Source: Pelagivirga sediminicola
GTDB taxonomy: Bacteria; Pseudomonadota; Alphaproteobacteria; Rhodobacterales; Rhodobacteraceae
Assembly (NCBI RefSeq): GCF_003072125.1
Contig: NZ_QCYH01000012.1
Span: 16,284-80,283 of the forward strand
Reading direction: 5' to 3'
Length of the DNA: 64,000 nt
The position numbers and the translations under genes were made by a program. The notes below the pieces were generated by a model. The model had not been told where the DNA came from and made no database searches. It saw nothing but the letters and a program-made list of their open reading frames with translations. The number at the start of each line of letters is the position of its first letter. The first letter of the stretch is position 1. Below, piece after piece: positions 63,830 to 64,000 of the stretch.

Positions 63830-64000
63830 ATGCTGACACACCCCACACTCGACCAGATGGCCGCGCTCGGCCTGACAGGCATGGCAGACGCCTGGAAGGC
63901 TTTGGCCGAACAGGATCCGGGTCGTAAACCTCCGCCGAGGGCCGTCTGGCTGCTGGGCTGTGAGATCGTTTATCGAGTGTCCTTATGGACGCACACGAAG
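63830..64000 (+). CDS. istB: IstB-like helper ATPase, partial
   Basis: The first 57 codons of an IstB-type AAA helper are visible, beginning [20 protein letters not shown], which fits the family. After AEQDPG (about residue 31) the sequence no longer resembles the family, so a frameshift or a second rearrangement near 63920 is possible. The gene runs off the window. Confidence 0.65.
   Translation, partial: MLTHPTLDQMAALGLTGMADAWKALAEQDPGRKPPPRAVWLLGCEIVYRVSLWTHTK

Larger units (their letters stand above)
62092..64000 (+). mobile_element. IS21-family element, incomplete at window end
   Basis: The element consists of a left end with four tandem copies of a 23-bp repeat, an istA transposase gene and the start of istB. 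The right end lies outside the window or is lost. The insertion interrupts the exported protein gene at about 62092. Confidence 0.85.

Noticed and set aside
62092..63882. 596-residue minus-strand open frame
   Set aside because: It mirrors istA, which has the DDE residues and a ribosome site.

Overview
The window looks like a large repABC-type plasmid of a Rhodobacterales (Roseobacter/Rhodobacteraceae) alphaproteobacterium. The evidence is a complete repA-repB-repC replication module, proteins in high-GC alphaproteobacterial codon usage, and families common on Rhodobacterales replicons (DUF1403, DUF3768, DUF2493, a ParB-like protein, a fused methyltransferase/strawberry-notch helicase). No rRNA, tRNA or CRISPR array was seen. 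All family assignments come from reading motifs by eye; no database search was run.

Layout. (1) 197-7581: a copper-handling cluster of multicopper oxidase, cytochrome c, DsbA-like protein, a divergent CopZ chaperone, CopA P-type ATPase, CueR regulator, a small pore-domain K+ channel and a DUF305 membrane protein. Two CueR-type promoters with 19-bp spacers face away from each other between copZ and copA. A decayed HtrA/DegP fragment follows (7806-8411). (2) 8980-21578: a plasmid accessory block of ParB-like protein, DUF3768, two unknown proteins, a GHKL ATPase, a 1,460-residue methyltransferase/helicase (DarB-like architecture), a Toprim protein and DUF2493. Three of these genes share a 5' leader with a hairpin and a GAGAGAGAG tract. 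(3) 21681-40789: an I-type (Dot/Icm, IncI-like) type IV secretion system in opposed transcription units: DotD-DotC-DotB rightward, a long leftward operon from DotF to DotA, and a rightward DsbC-DotI-DotH-DotG-IcmT operon. Nearly identical AT-rich palindromes lie at 21612-21635 and 35994-36017, where the units start. No coupling protein or relaxase is in the window. (4) 40852-48297: repABC, a ParDE toxin-antitoxin pair, a tyrosine recombinase with a candidate core site, and a DUF1403-ScpB pair. (5) 48462-60976: a defence island. It holds an AAA/DUF4143 ATPase behind 23-bp tandem repeats, a three-gene set matching Shango (TerB protein, BrxD-like ATPase, Lhr-like helicase), and then an unusual operon. 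(6) 61074-64000: a truncated IS5-type transposase, two gene remnants and an IS21-family element running off the end.

The most interesting part is 56270-60653. A PfkB-type kinase with an extra C-terminal domain is followed by a TIR-TGT (tRNA-guanine transglycosylase-like) fusion, an OGG-type DNA glycosylase, a QueC-like PP-loop protein and a second TIR protein that begins M-G-G-G-G-G-G-G-W. QueC, TGT and OGG are the ancillary trio known from type IV CBASS, but no CD-NTase gene is present. TIR proteins seem to take its place, and the poly-glycine N-terminus next to a QueC-like enzyme suggests that this TIR protein is the target of an N-terminal nucleobase conjugation. I regard this as the candidate undescribed system. 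A third, truncated TIR gene lies just beyond it, facing the operon and cut off at the IS5-type remnant.
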